Source: Argopecten irradians
Lineage: Eukaryota; Mollusca; Bivalvia; Pectinida; Pectinidae
Direction: 5' to 3'
Assembly (NCBI RefSeq): GCF_041381155.1
Contig: NC_091136.1
Coordinates: forward strand, 47,978,284-48,042,283
Length of the DNA: 64,000 bases
The notes beneath the pieces were generated by a model that searched no databases, was not told the origin of the DNA, and worked only from the letters and a program-made list of their open reading frames with translations. How positions within the stretch are numbered: position 1 is the stretch's first letter; every line of letters begins with the position of its first letter. Shown here piece after piece: positions 33,201 through 47,500 of this stretch. Made by a program: the position numbers and the translations under genes.

Positions 33201-35599
33201 AAAGTTTCATCTCATTTATAATCGCATTACTGACTGAAACAAATTACTGACTGAAACAAATGTACAAACATGCTACAACAGTATGCACTGCTGTGTTAAC
33301 TACCCACAAAAATCATGCTGGTGGAGCACAATTCTGTACAAATATATCTACCAACAAGCATATGCAGTAAATGTGAAGAAAATATTCTGATTTCACATCT
33401 GCAACATTACTTACTTACAATATATTTTGCATATTTTCACGCCAATTCAGTGAATTCATCATTGGTAATACTGACAATTATTGCTTTCACTTCCTTACTT
33501 GCTCAAGGCAAGTCAAGATCCAGATAATACCTTCATTCTTGTACAGTACATATAATTCACATTTTCATTCATTGTTCTTCTCCTATTATTTTAAAGTGAA
33601 TAGTCGGGCAAAGGAAGGATAAAGTCGGTAAAATGGTGTTGATATATCCAGTATAATTTCCTATGAAATAGAAAAATAAAACTTCCCACCAAAATCGCTC
33701 TGCATACGAAGAAATTAATTTATATTATTGGAATTCTAAAACGTCCTCCTGGGTGGCCATGTCTGTGATGACATTCCCACTCAGCTTCGCTTTCAGAATT
33801 TATTTTTAGAACTGTGCTAAATATACACTGGGCTTATAAGGACTTTCTGAAGGCTAACAAACACATTTAGACTGGTTTCAATGCCCGACTATTCACATTT
33901 AATAATACCAAATAAAACTTAATTTATACATTTATTTCACAGGTGAATCACAAGATTCAAATTAAAATTACAAAAATTCCAAAATTCATTATAGATACAA
34001 ATCACTGTTGTCATAGATCAGTGAAATTATTACTAATAAAATATTTTTTATTTTTCTAATTTGATTAGAGTTCAATGCTTTTAACAATAAATACTTCAAA
34101 AATAAGTTATTAGCGTTATAATAAAACAAATCACATTTATTTACACAATGTGTGATTCCACATGAGGTGTATTACCCTGTCCAAAACTACTTATCGGTAA
34201 CAATCTTCCTTTCAATGTGGTAATGCTCCAATGTAAAATAGTGTGATAATTGTTTGATCCCTAACCAGTGCTTCAGTTGTGTACATATGGCAGTAAAACA
34301 ATCTGATTTGTGACAATTAAGTTATAAAAAAATCTATATTTGTCAAAATTAGAGGCTACATAAAGTGTAATACCACTTTAAACATTTATTTGAAATAATT
34401 CATTAAAAGATTTAATTTGTGAGTTCACAACCCAAATATGCATATGAAATTGGCACATGTTAATTTTACACAACACACCACATAACATAAAGAAGATGCC
34501 ATATTATGGCTGAGGAACTAAAAGTGTTGAATTAATTCAATCCAGAATTATCACCATTAAGATGGTAGGATCTGGGAGGGTTTAAAAATACATCTAAACA
34601 TAGAGATCAGAGTAACTTTGTACAACTAAGACAAGTTATAATGACCATCCACACATAAGGACATTTACAGTGCCTTAGTCTTGACAAGTGTTTCTGAACA
34701 GTTTCCTTCTTATTGCAATATTGGAACAAGTTACAAAGAAAACATTGAGGCACTAGTCAGCTAAAATATATACACCATGTTTTGTGTCAACCAAATGGTT
34801 TGTCCTGTGATACATCATTATCAGAAAAGTTCAGCATGGTCAATGCCCATTTATTTACTTAAGAGGACAAAAATGATTATTGCATGATTAAATCAATGTC
34901 AGGGAGCAAGTATATTTATGTAATACCATAAACCACAAACTAACAAAAAGCACCTTCCGGTGCCTTAGCAACATATACTAAGATGTTAGCAGACACATCC
35001 TATCCAGATTAATTGGCCAATTCACTCCTTTACCAGTTACTTTTAATCATGCTCACAGATTCAGTAAAATGTATTTTGTTGTTGTTTTCTCAATACACAT
35101 TTACCAGGTAGCCATCATTAATTAGTTTGATAATTAACAAATCAATATGCAACTACTTTATTATGTTTGAAACATTCTCAGCACTAGGTTAGCTATCACT
35201 GTTTAAGAATACATAGTACTGGAAGTATTGTGTATTTGATGTGATACGTTGCTACATCTATTGTGAAGTTCATGGGTGAAAATATGATACAGGATTGTCC
35301 TAACAAATGAAAATAGAAAAGAATGAAATAAATGTGAACTGAAACATACAATTTGAGAACATAATCAAAAAGGCATTGTAAAACAAAACTATTAAGCATC
35401 CGGATCACTTTTCTTATGTAGCACACTGGTCAACTGCTTGATGACCGCCAGCACTCTGGACGATTTGTACTGAGACTTTGGGTAGCATGGCTACTCTGAA
35501 TGCTGTGTTGTAAACACGAACTTGTATAATGTCATTATCAATCCTTTCTATTAGTTTCCTGATGCCTCTTGTCAGAATTTGGTCCACACCACATAACTG
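30288..35599 (-). other. Long 3' UTR of RRBP1 and/or intergenic DNA
   Basis: From the RRBP1 stop (35600) to the repeat block no coding exon was found on either strand. It is AT-rich with several reverse-strand AATAAA hexamers (for example tttatt at 30606-30611). A 3' UTR of up to 5 kb is possible, but its end cannot be placed. Confidence 0.45.
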
Positions 35600-38500
35600 T
35601 TACACTGACGTTCCCAGGTCATTTCCTTGAGAAGAAGCCTGAAACCAAATGTTCATTGTTAAGATACTTTAATATCAATTTGACATCACATATACATGTA
35701 TATAAGTGTAAATACCTATTAAGTTGAACAAATATCCCATGATGGTAATATTGGTAACCAAGAAAGAAATGTCCTTTGATTTCTTAAGCTTGGAACCCTG
35801 TTAAAATCAATTAAATCAACAACAAAAATCCTAGATAATCCCAATGAAGTTAAAGAACCTAATAATTTTGCCATAATCCATTATTTTCCCAGCATGCAAT
35901 ACCACAATCTACAAAAGATACAATTGCTAAAACTTAACTCCCCACCAATCACAGAACAATTAATAAGATTAGAACACAATCTACATATTTTACAAATATA
36001 CCCAAACCAGTAATGAGTCATAGAAAATTGCGTTTCGAGAAGTAGAAGAAACCAATACATGTAAGTGACTTGAATTCATGTTGTCATTTTATGTACTTCA
36101 TCTAACTTATTTAAAGTGTAGACATTGAACATTAAACATATGGCAACATATACCAATCCTACTTGCTCTATATCAGGTAAAATTGATTTATTTGTTGGTC
36201 TTTATAGAAATGTTGTACATGTACATTGATTTTAAGGGAAAACTTGTATAATTATTTCATTTAAGTAACACCAATCCTATAGCACATTTTTGTAATCCAT
36301 ATATTAAGAAATTTCTTTTTAATTATTATGATTTTAGTAGTGATACCAATTTAATGACTGATATCTTGTTAATTACAATAAAATGTGTTATTGTTAAAAA
36401 GATCATGCAAAGCAAATTCATTACTGAACAAAATCAAGTGCAGAGTGGAAAATGGACATGAGGTAATGTGTACACCATTAATAATGTCTAACATCAGGAA
36501 ATGTGCTCCCAGGCCCGTCCAAGCAGGTTAGGATGATGGCACCATGAAAACTGACAGCTGATAACCCCCAAACTGCCTGATCCGAAATCTACTCAAACAA
36601 CATCTAATTAGTACACATCTGTAGGGTATTCGAATTATTCTTTCAACTTTAGTTTATATTAACAGAAGGATAAAGTTTTTAACAAACAAAGTTCTGCTTA
36701 AAAACAGGAAAATGGGCATAGCCATATTCAAAATGAGCAAATTTCAAAATAAACCTAATGCAAAAGGCAAATCCAAAACATCAAACCCAAGAGTTTGGAA
36801 GAAAATTGCTGGTAGTTAGTTTTGTGTTGTTGTGTTCAAGTTCTTCATAACTTTGAGCTTATTGCTCATCAGCAGACATACTAGTAGGATTCAATTTCCC
36901 CTATTATGTTTATTATAGCAAGAATAATGATGCTTTTATTGTGAGGAGGGGAAGTGTTATAGCTGCAATATTGTAGCTCCAAAGACTTTTAGACAGAAAA
37001 TAGTGTCGTCTTTAGAGCTACAATTGGTGCCTATTACTACTAATGGAACAAAGTAATGATTATGCAAACCACTATAAAACGTTTGTTTGCATTTTATCGT
37101 ACTTGTTTGATATGACTTACCTACTAGGCAATAAAACTGAACCACATAAAATATAAAATTCTCATCGAAGCATTATATTTTTTCATAATACATATGAAGG
37201 TCTTTCTGAAGGAAATTTATACGGCAAGTCCACAAATTGTGAATTTGACGTCGTATGAGCGGTACAGTAGATAAAAAGAATGGTAGTTATGTTTGTTTTG
37301 GACGAAAAATAATATGTTAATGCATGTATACGCATAAAATAGTTGGAAACCTACAAAAAAGTATAGAAAACTGTGCCCGAGTGATTTTCGGAGGCAGTGC
37401 TCCACTACGACACATAGGGACCAATTCGTACCCGGCCGAAAGGTATAGTAGGCCGGGTACGTATATTCGTTCTAGAAGTGTTATAATATGGATAGTAAAC
37501 AAACTTCCTGTGTAAATGTTTCCCTGTTTAAAGCCAAACGTCCCTTCACCTTACACCTTATGAAAATCTCCCCTACCCTACCCCTCTTTAACATGAGCCA
37601 ATACCGCTGTGATGGTATATGTATGAAATGATGGAGTGAGATGACACATGATATGGTTCCTTGTGGGGGGAGAAAGTACTCACCATTACACCTAATTGAG
37701 CCTGCAGGGGAGTGAGTGATAGAGAAAAAGGATGATGTTAGCAACAACACTCAACAAGCTGTCAAACACACTTCCTAATTAAACTAGTTACATAGAGCAT
37801 ACTCTGGCAGAAGACAGGTATCAAGAGACCTGTTACATCATGTATGAAGAAAAAGAATTTAAGAAATTTGTGTAAAATCAATGTTGAAGCAGATCTGAAG
37901 CACATGAAAAGTATAAACTAATTAAATTTTTTAGCATTGGTAATCAACCAAAGAAAGGATAAATTTACTAGGATTATAACTATATGCAAACTTTGCAAAG
38001 CATCTGAAAAGCAGTTGAAAGACATTTATAGTTTCACAAGAGTAGTCTCAAAATAAAACTTGAAATCAAACTTTTTTACAAAAAAAAAATTCTCGAAAAT
38101 TAGTACATTAGAACTGCATGCTAAATATTCATTGTAAGTAAAAAAAAAAAACATGTTACAATTGTCAATTCAAATTAGGAGAAAATGCAGGTAACTAGAA
38201 TTTATGAAATACAAACTGCATAACACAACACACCTACTCGCCCCTAAGTTTTACAAAGAAACTAAACTAAATGGGATGTTTACTCGAAACAAATGTTTTA
38301 CAGTTTCTGTGTGTTTAGGGGCGAATAAGGTATATGGTGAGTTAAGGTTACATTAATTATCATTCAGGCACTTATAGGGCTTCACCTGTTCATCTACTGT
38401 GTTTCTGCCTGTACCTAAAGGACATAAGTATAACATTACTCCTACATACACCTCTGGTAAGTATACAGGGATATTCAGTAGGAATGAATCTAAATGATTA

Positions 38501-41500
38501 GGTCCTATTTATTAAATAAAACCATCACTGATATATCATACAAGTCAAAGAAATTCACTAAAGAGCAGTTCCAAAACACACCTTATTCATATTCTAGCTG
38601 AAGGTTAAGTAACAGAATGATGAAACTATAGCCCAATATCTTCATTTTGATATTATTTCTGAACAACGCAATCCATTATACATGTATTTTGAAACGCTAT
38701 GATGTTTTCGTTTCAATGATTTCATTACGATTTATTCGGTTTTTCGAAATTAACCTACAATTCTACACCTATTTACTACTGGTGGAATAATAACTAAACT
38801 AAGTCTAGGCTCTATTTATTGACTACTTATTAACTCACCAGGCGCTGTGACAGCTGTTTCTTTGCTACCAGTTCCTTTTCAAGCTGTTTTTCTTTCTCCT
38901 CGAGCTTAGCTCTCAGCTACAGGAAGTTAATATTAAATAAAGTGAGTTAAAATTTGTGAAATATGAAACAAATCTGTGAAACTGCACATGTTGTTGATTT
39001 GCAGAGTAATTCCAATACATCAGTTTTGAGATACCAAAACGACATACAATTTACAATCGATAAGTCCCACCTTCTGGTGATTGTGACATCATATTTTGAC
39101 GTGAATTTAATGATGTCACAATCACCAGAATGTGGGACTAATAAACAGTAAATTGCATTTTACCCACGTTGTTTTGGTATCTCGAAACTCAAGTATTATC
39201 ATAACAATTAAAGATTATTTAGTGAACTTAGGTGTTTTGTTGACATGCTATAACTGCAGAAACATAGTGCTATCATGTGAGTGTTTATTCTACAATGGTA
39301 ATAAATAGGTGTTTTGTATACCATACCTGTTCTATTTCACTGTTTGGTGCTGCCCCATTAGACCCCTGTAACACAAGTATCTTTATGTTAAAGTAAGACA
39401 ATATCTAAAAGACACTTAAATCATTCATCCCTGAAATTTCACAATGGACAGCTCTAGTCATTGATTTAGAAGTGCCTAATTTTTTTCTTCAGGTGTGAAT
39501 GAGTTAAAAGACAAGTAGAGTACACAATTAAGTAATGATGAAAATCATGAGGTTTTGAGGTTATGAATTAAAGTGATGCAGCCACACAAAGAAATATTCA
39601 AAGGTAAAAAGAATGTTAGGAAACACTCATCTGTGTTAAAATATGTAGAATTAAGAAATGAATGAACTTCTATAAAAAAATCTTTTCCAAATGTCATATT
39701 ATATATATGAATGAATGTGGGTGTATGAAAATCTCTGAATGTATGCAATAATTTAAGTAAACTCTAAGGTATATATGAGTATGACATATTATAGTAACAG
39801 TATGTATGTGTGAGTACATGAAGGTGTGTAAAAGTATGAAAGTGAATGTTATGTAAAATTGGTACAAATGAAAGACTTTTGTTTTTGTAATTATTATGTT
39901 AAACTGTTTTCTATCTTTGATTGTAGTGTCTGTAAAATTGAAAATGATTTCAGAAATAAACAAGAGATCCCAGAGGGATCTTGGTGCCCATCAAAGAATG
40001 ATTTATGTCTGACAATGGAAAGAGGGATCTTTTCTCTGCTTTTCAAACGTTGACTACATACTACATATACAATTTAAGGCAGATCGATTCAAAACTTTCT
40101 AAGAAATAGAAACTTCAACTATCAAAATCCAAGATGTCGGCCTGTTGGCCATCTTGTTCACAGATCGGTCCCAAAATGCAATATGCACATCTAGGACCCT
40201 AGGGGAACCTACAAATGAAATTTGAGAATGATCCCTTCAGTCCTTTCTGAGAAATAGCAGTAAAAAACTTTAACTATCAAAATCCAGGATGGTTGCCTGG
40301 TGGCCATCTTGTTGACTGATTGGTCCCAAAATCCAATATGCGCAACAAGGGCCCTAGGGGAATCTACATATGAAATTTGAGAATGATCCATTCAGCACTT
40401 TCTGAGAAATAGCGGTAACAAACTTCAACTATCAAAATCCAAGATGGCTGCCTGGTCGCCATATTGTTTTTTCGATCAGTCTCAAAATCTTGATGACACG
40501 CCTAGGGACCAGGGGAGCAATGCATGTAAATTTGAGAAATATCCATGGAGTACTACCGAGACATAGCAGTAACAAACATCAACTGCCAAAATCCAAGATG
40601 GCTGCCTGGAGGCCATATTGTTTTTCCGATCAGTCTCAAAATCAGCATGACACCCCTAGGGACCAAGGGAACCATGCATGTAAAATTTGAGAAATATCCA
40701 TGCAATAATTCTCAAGAAATAGAGGAAACTCACATTGTTTACGGACGGACACCGGACCACGGAGGAAAGGCAATTTGAAAATATGACATAAAAAAAAAAA
40801 AAAAAAAAAAAGTGTCAAACTTGGTAATGCAAGACAGTTCGTTAATAATCAATGAGTAACGTGTGCACGCTCTCATATGAATTAATAAATTCCGTACCAA
40901 TACTTATGAAACGAAAGAAAAAACAATCAGGAAAGTAATTACTACTTTAACTAAAACAAATGCAGGATATGTTAACAAGGAAATCGTAATCAAACTATGC
41001 TAAGGAAATTAACATCTTCATTCTGTAATTAATTCCATAGTGCTCTGAATGAGAATAGTGTTGCCAGGGAAAAAAATAAGATCACATACCTAATACTATT
41101 ACTTTAGGATGTTTAACTGTGAAACACTAAATAAAATACTATACACAGTCTATTTCTGTGTGGGATTTAATTTTACAAACTTTGCTGTCAGATAGAAATT
41201 AAGAATTGCCGCAATTTGGAAGGCAAATACAATACAATTTATTCTCAGTAAGTCAGATCTCGCGAAATCAATCACCATTGATACTAAAGCTATTACTTTA
41301 GGATGTTTAACTGTGAAACACTAAATAAAATACTATACACAGTCTATTTCTGTGTGGGATTTAATTTTACAAACTTTGCTGTCAGATAGAAATTAAGAAT
41401 TGCCGCAATTTGGAAGGCAAATACAATACAATTTATTCTCAGTAAGTCAGATCTCGCGAAATCAATCACCATTGATTTGTGGTATACATGTACAATGTAT

Positions 41501-44500
41501 ACAGAAATCACATGATTAAGTCACCACGAAAATAAGTTAGTTTACACTATAAGTTTCACTCTAAGCAGTTTTCCACAACAAACTCTCAGATAGCTCTTTG
41601 TTTATGAATATCAGATTTAAACTAATTATGGCCATAGAATTCATTCCACTGGATATGCTGAACCAAGATCTAGAGGTACCTTGCTTTTCTCCATCTCTGT
41701 CTTGAGTTTATCCACCAGTGCCTGCTCCTGAGCCAGGGAATCCTGGCCTGTCTTTATAATACCATTCAGTCGCACATTGGTTGTAGCTAAATTTTTGCTT
41801 TTCTTACTTTCTTCTGCTAACAACTTCTTCAGTTCTTCAATTTGCTGTTAATTGTTAAAGGAAAGAAGTTAGGACTCTTCTACCACATCTAAAATCAACG
41901 GATACCTTATGTGTTAAGTGTAAGTATTCTGGTAAAACCACAGAACATTCATTTCTGTATTTGCATATTACAGCCCTTGTGCCAGGTATTGATTGTGACG
42001 TTATGTGTTTGCGAGCGTTACATCATACTTTTAGGAGAAAACAACTTTATTTGCACTTATAAAATAATGAAATCATAATGAATATCTACCCACAAGGGAG
42101 TTAACTCAGTAATATGCAAAGACAGAATAGGCATGGAAGCCTGACTGTAAATTGAGATTAGTTGTGAGGGAATCTATTCAAATAATCAAGGAATGGGTTT
42201 AAAACATCACTCATTATTGCAAAACTATAAACAACTTCCAAGCACAGATATAGTACATTGTACACATGTTGTTTAAGCATTTCATTGGTACCCTGAATTT
42301 CCTTCACAAGGTGAACATTATCATCCTGAGTTAGAAGAACCTTGGTGAAATTGGTAAATTTTCTTAGCTATCATAAGTCTTTGTGTGAAATGATTGTTTC
42401 ATTTGAAGTTGTGAGGATCAGCAGTTTAATATGAGACAAAAGGACTTTAAAATTCTGAGTTTTCAAAACATTTTTTTTTTTTCAAATTAAAATTGAATTT
42501 AAGTTCCTTTCCTGAACAATTTTTGTAAATCGTTTTGATTTTGTAAATTGTTTTTGATATTCATTACAGATACAGTAGTGCAGCTGCAACCCTCTCCAAA
42601 TTTACAGATATAATGAATTTGGTATAAACCAAATAATTATGTCACTATAATGGTTTTCCTAAAAATTCAGTAAACTAAATGAAAGTTGAGTTCATCTATG
42701 ATCCCTTTACCAGTGATTTTCCTACTATAAAACAGCTAAAAGTATTAGTTAAAGGATCAATAAGAGTGAAAAATGAAAACTACAAAAAAATTTGCTAGGT
42801 GAAGAGATTGGTTTTAGCAGAACATCAGCCAGTGTCACTCACCTTTAGTAAATCATCTTCATTACTTGTGGATTTCGCAGACTCCTGAAGCTTACTTGCT
42901 TTCTCTTCACTCTGAATAGCCAAAGAGCATTAGATGATAAAGAAATGAAATAATTCAACAAGATTCCTTTATGATTTAAACACAATTCTTCCACCTTGCT
43001 TAACTTTTATTTTACAGTCAAAACTGTCTTAGTGACCACCTCTGTATAAAGAGCACCTGCTTAATAAGACCACTTCCTTAGGGTCAAAATGGTCAATTTC
43101 AACACAATCTGATCCTTGTACAAAGACCACTTGGCTATAAAAACCTGTTTTGCTTAGTCCATTGGGCGCAAAGACAAGTTTGACTGTATATCACAAAATG
43201 ATAAGACACTTCCACCACACGTAAACAATGAATTACCTACTTCAAATCATACAAAACAGGTACCATATCTATTTTTGTTATCTTGCATTTCAATTTCCAA
43301 TGATGAAATATTTGTTGATTGTATGCTAAGAAAAGGAAGGTATATAACAAAGCATATATTACAGTAAACTTCAACTATAACAAGACCAAGCAGATCATCA
43401 CTTTTTCTCATTATAACACATTCTCATAAAACATATGGAGTTTATTGTATATGGTGTAGTTGTTTAAAATGACAAATGCTTATCAAACAATTGCCAACCT
43501 CTTCAACTTGACTCTGCAACTGTGAACACTTGTCTTCAGATATTTTCAACTGGCCCTCTAGACTTAAAACTTTCTCTTTCATCTGAAACATTTTAATATA
43601 TTCTGAATTTCTTTTGTCATATCACATTAAATTAATGTGTTAGTTTCATCAATAATAAATGTGTTAGTAAAATCGATAAGTAAATTTCTTAAAATATTCT
43701 ATGATTTTTTGTTGTTGTTGACCAACTATGGATTTGATAACTATTACTTGACATGATAGACATGTAGTATTATACATCTTTTCACAAACGATTACCATTG
43801 GGATAGACTAAACATGACTGAAAACTTAATAATAATTCAACAAAGTTTTAAGGTACTCCAACATTAAACATGTATAAATATATACCAGGTATATGTAGTA
43901 TAGTTTAAGTATAATGTGCATCGCTTTGTCAAAATGTGCACGATATGTTGTCTACTAATATAGATCCACCAAGGGAGACTACTCACTACAAATTTTCCAA
44001 ATTAAAAAAAAAAGGGTTAATCAGGAATTATCAGTTTCATATACCAAAGGGAGGACATCAGGAAAATATAAAAATATTAAAAAACAACCTTTTATTCCTA
44101 AACATTTTCATTGGGTTGAAAATTATTGTTTCTGTAATGATGTTTGTTATACAATATTCACTGGTTGTGTAACAAGTATCATTACATATAGAAAGATCAC
44201 TTGTTTTAATATCTAGTTGTTCAATATTTTCACTTGTTTAAATATCTAGTTGTTCAATGTATTCACTAGAGTGAAGTAAATCACTTTTATGTTCACCATA
44301 AAACCTTATATTTACTGCGAAAAATGTAATCAATGGTTTTAAAATTCCACTCCTAGTTAGTGGAGTCTCTATGTCTTCAGCCTTTACTCAACACTACAAG
44401 GTTCCTGGTATGAATGTTAGGTATATCATCTACAGTGATTGATGCCAACATTTTTACCCAAATGATTTGGTAGAGTGAGAACAAAATGAAACAGTAACTC

Positions 44501-47500
44501 AATAATATTTGTATTAGCTTATCACTTAATCTAAATTATCAAAGTGTCATTAATTTCTTTAATTACCAGTTATGTATTTTACACAAGATTAGGTCATCTT
44601 CCCATACAGAACTTCCATCAATGATATCAAAGATGGTCATCAGAGTTTTGAACAAGACATAGATAACATCCAGGTAACTAGCTCAGACATGCAGCTTAGT
44701 CCCACATTTCATCCAAACCTCACACACCCACAATGTTAGTATGGAGTACCCACAAGTCATACCATACTGCCGCGAACAGCATCTCAGCTTCACCTAACAT
44801 GATAGTATTGGTATTCTTTTCTCAATAGACACATTGAAATTTACTATACAAAAGATCTGAACATTTAAATTAAAATCACATGCAAAAAGAAGTTTACCGG
44901 TTAGATATTGAAGTATGTACAATCGTTTGTTAATCTTTGTTATTTGTATAGTTATGATATAGAGGAATACATTAAAGTAATTGTATAGAGATTAAGGATA
45001 TTATAAGGGTTTTTATATAGATTTTACATTTAAAGAGTATACTGGTTATGCACTTAAATACGAACACTTGACTGTTTTTGGAATGTGTAACCAGAGACGC
45101 TGTGGTACAGACCAGCAGTACTTTTAGTAACAGTTCATGCCAAAACAGGATAATAGAAAGCACAAAAGCTAGTAGGCAAGACCAGGACGTGTTTGAGTGA
45201 AAGTAATGAGAGTTGTCTCCCCTCCATTATCTCCCCTACCTCATCAGTTATTTGCGTCAAACTTTTCTCTAGACATCGATAAGCAAACTCCAATTCACTT
45301 AGTGCCTACAAAGGACCAAAACATTGTGTGGGAAAATGGGACATGTGTTGTTCCTTTTATGGGTCTCTTTGAATCAAACTGCCTGTCTACTATAGATTTA
45401 AAACATTTTTGTTGTTGTTGTTGTTTTTGTTTTTGTATCAAACCAATGCATATTCTGACTGGACAACAACATTCAAGAGTACTTAAATATCAAATGCAAG
45501 AAACATGTATATAATGATACTTCTAAAATCAAATGAGAGAAACAAATGTCATTCAGTTGCAGAGGTCAAGCATACAATAAAACCACAAACATTCATACAT
45601 AGAATAAAATACACAAGTTAAGGGAGGCATTCAAAGAAGAAGTATTCAAGGTTCAAAAGTATGGGTGTAACGAATCATTGCAATTCTAGAGAATATGTTG
45701 ATGACAAATCCTCTTTATATAAATGATACGTAAAATATATAAAGAGGATTTGATGCACCTGCTTTGAGATTAATGATAGATAATTTCAACATTGTTTAGA
45801 AAAATATCTATATTTATGCAAATTAAAAAAATGGATTTAGATAAGCACAAAATGGGTGGGGGAAAAAACCTGCATTATTTTCTTTTATCTCAAAATCTGT
45901 TGATGCCTTTTATTATTTTATGATGCAGAGAGACCATTAGCAAATTAGATTACACAAGTTTGATATGGACAGCATAGGAGGATATAAAAGAATTGGTACC
46001 GATTGATGATAGTGATAAACAAGACAGTCTCACAAAGTATATTATATTCTTTCTAAGGTACTACATTGTACTTTATAATACAGTCTTCCGTCCAGAATGT
46101 CTGGTGACAATATCATAACTAGAACTATACACTGGCAGGCAATAAACCAACTACACATGTAAATACATAAACAAAAGAAAACAAAAGGAAAAGCAAAACA
46201 AACTCCAGAAATTAATAATAAAGAACAAAAATGCAAAAAAACACCAGAATTGTAGTTAAAGAACATATTGTCAACTTTTTGGATGACACTTATTAGACAA
46301 ACCAAATTTCAAATGTGGACTTCACTTCAGGCTTTTTTTGTCTTGTATAGAAGCAGGTAGAGTTTGATAATGGATTGTGTTGACAACAACTCTTTCTAAT
46401 TGTAGAAAGTAAATATGGTATACAGAACATTCAGGTATTAAAACAGATACACAGCTGTAGTTAGATTATGTTATGTTTGGAGATACTCACCTCTGTGTTG
46501 GCTTGTGATTTCTGTAACTCCTCCTGTAATGATGAAACCTCCTGTTTTGCCTGAAACATGGTGAGTTATTATGGTCAGCTGTATCTTGATACATACTCAA
46601 CTGTAATGCTGAATTTACTGATTAATAGATTTTTAATAAACTTGCCTTGACTCTCCTAAATTGTACCAACTTATGTTACCATGGTGAGCAAGATAACACC
46701 GATATACTTCCTTTATTCACAAATAGTTCTTATACACTTCTTTCATACAAATTGTGATTTTCCATTTACATGTACTATGTATCACAACCATTCTGATCTG
46801 GATTAACAATCTCATTTATGAAATTAATGAAGCAGCCAAGTAGAGGTACAACATAACACTACGTACCTGTTCTAAATCTATTTGTACAGACTGTAGCTTG
46901 TCATGCCACTTTTTCTCCTCACCCTCGACACTGTTCTCCAACTGCTGTAACTTAGACTCCTGGTAATAGAACAGAGACCAAAACATTTAGCAACAGACAT
47001 ACCTACATATCTCCTACACAAACTATCAGTAAGTTACCTTAGTTATAGAACATGATATTGATATCAAGTAAACCCAGTGGAGTTTATATACAATAAAATT
47101 GTGTTGATTATTGATTATTTATTGGTAATAAATTAGAACTTATTGCTATGACTTTTCTTGTGTGTCAAGTATAAAGGTTTGAAAAATTGCCTTCAATTCC
47201 AAAATTCATTCTGATCTGTGGTAAAGAATCTCAATTACAATATGTTGACATGATTGGAGTAATGTATTCTTTAATAAGTATTAAAGAAACAACACTTACT
47301 GTTGTAGCTAGAACATTTAAATACTCTTGGACTTGAGTCTCTAATTTTTTATTGCTTTCTTCTAGTTCTGTCACCCTTGAGTCTGAAGTTGACACCTAGA
47401 ATGTAAAGAAAAACATCAGTATTGTCTATCAACAGGAATTGTATTTCATATTTGTATTAAGTTTCTCAAATAATTTTTTTTAATCCAAAAATGAATTTAT

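Noticed and set aside
45197..45514. 105-aa plus-strand frame
   Set aside because: Overlaps the RRBP1 exon 45305-45240 on the other strand, which has proper splice sites and phase; the rest is low complexity.
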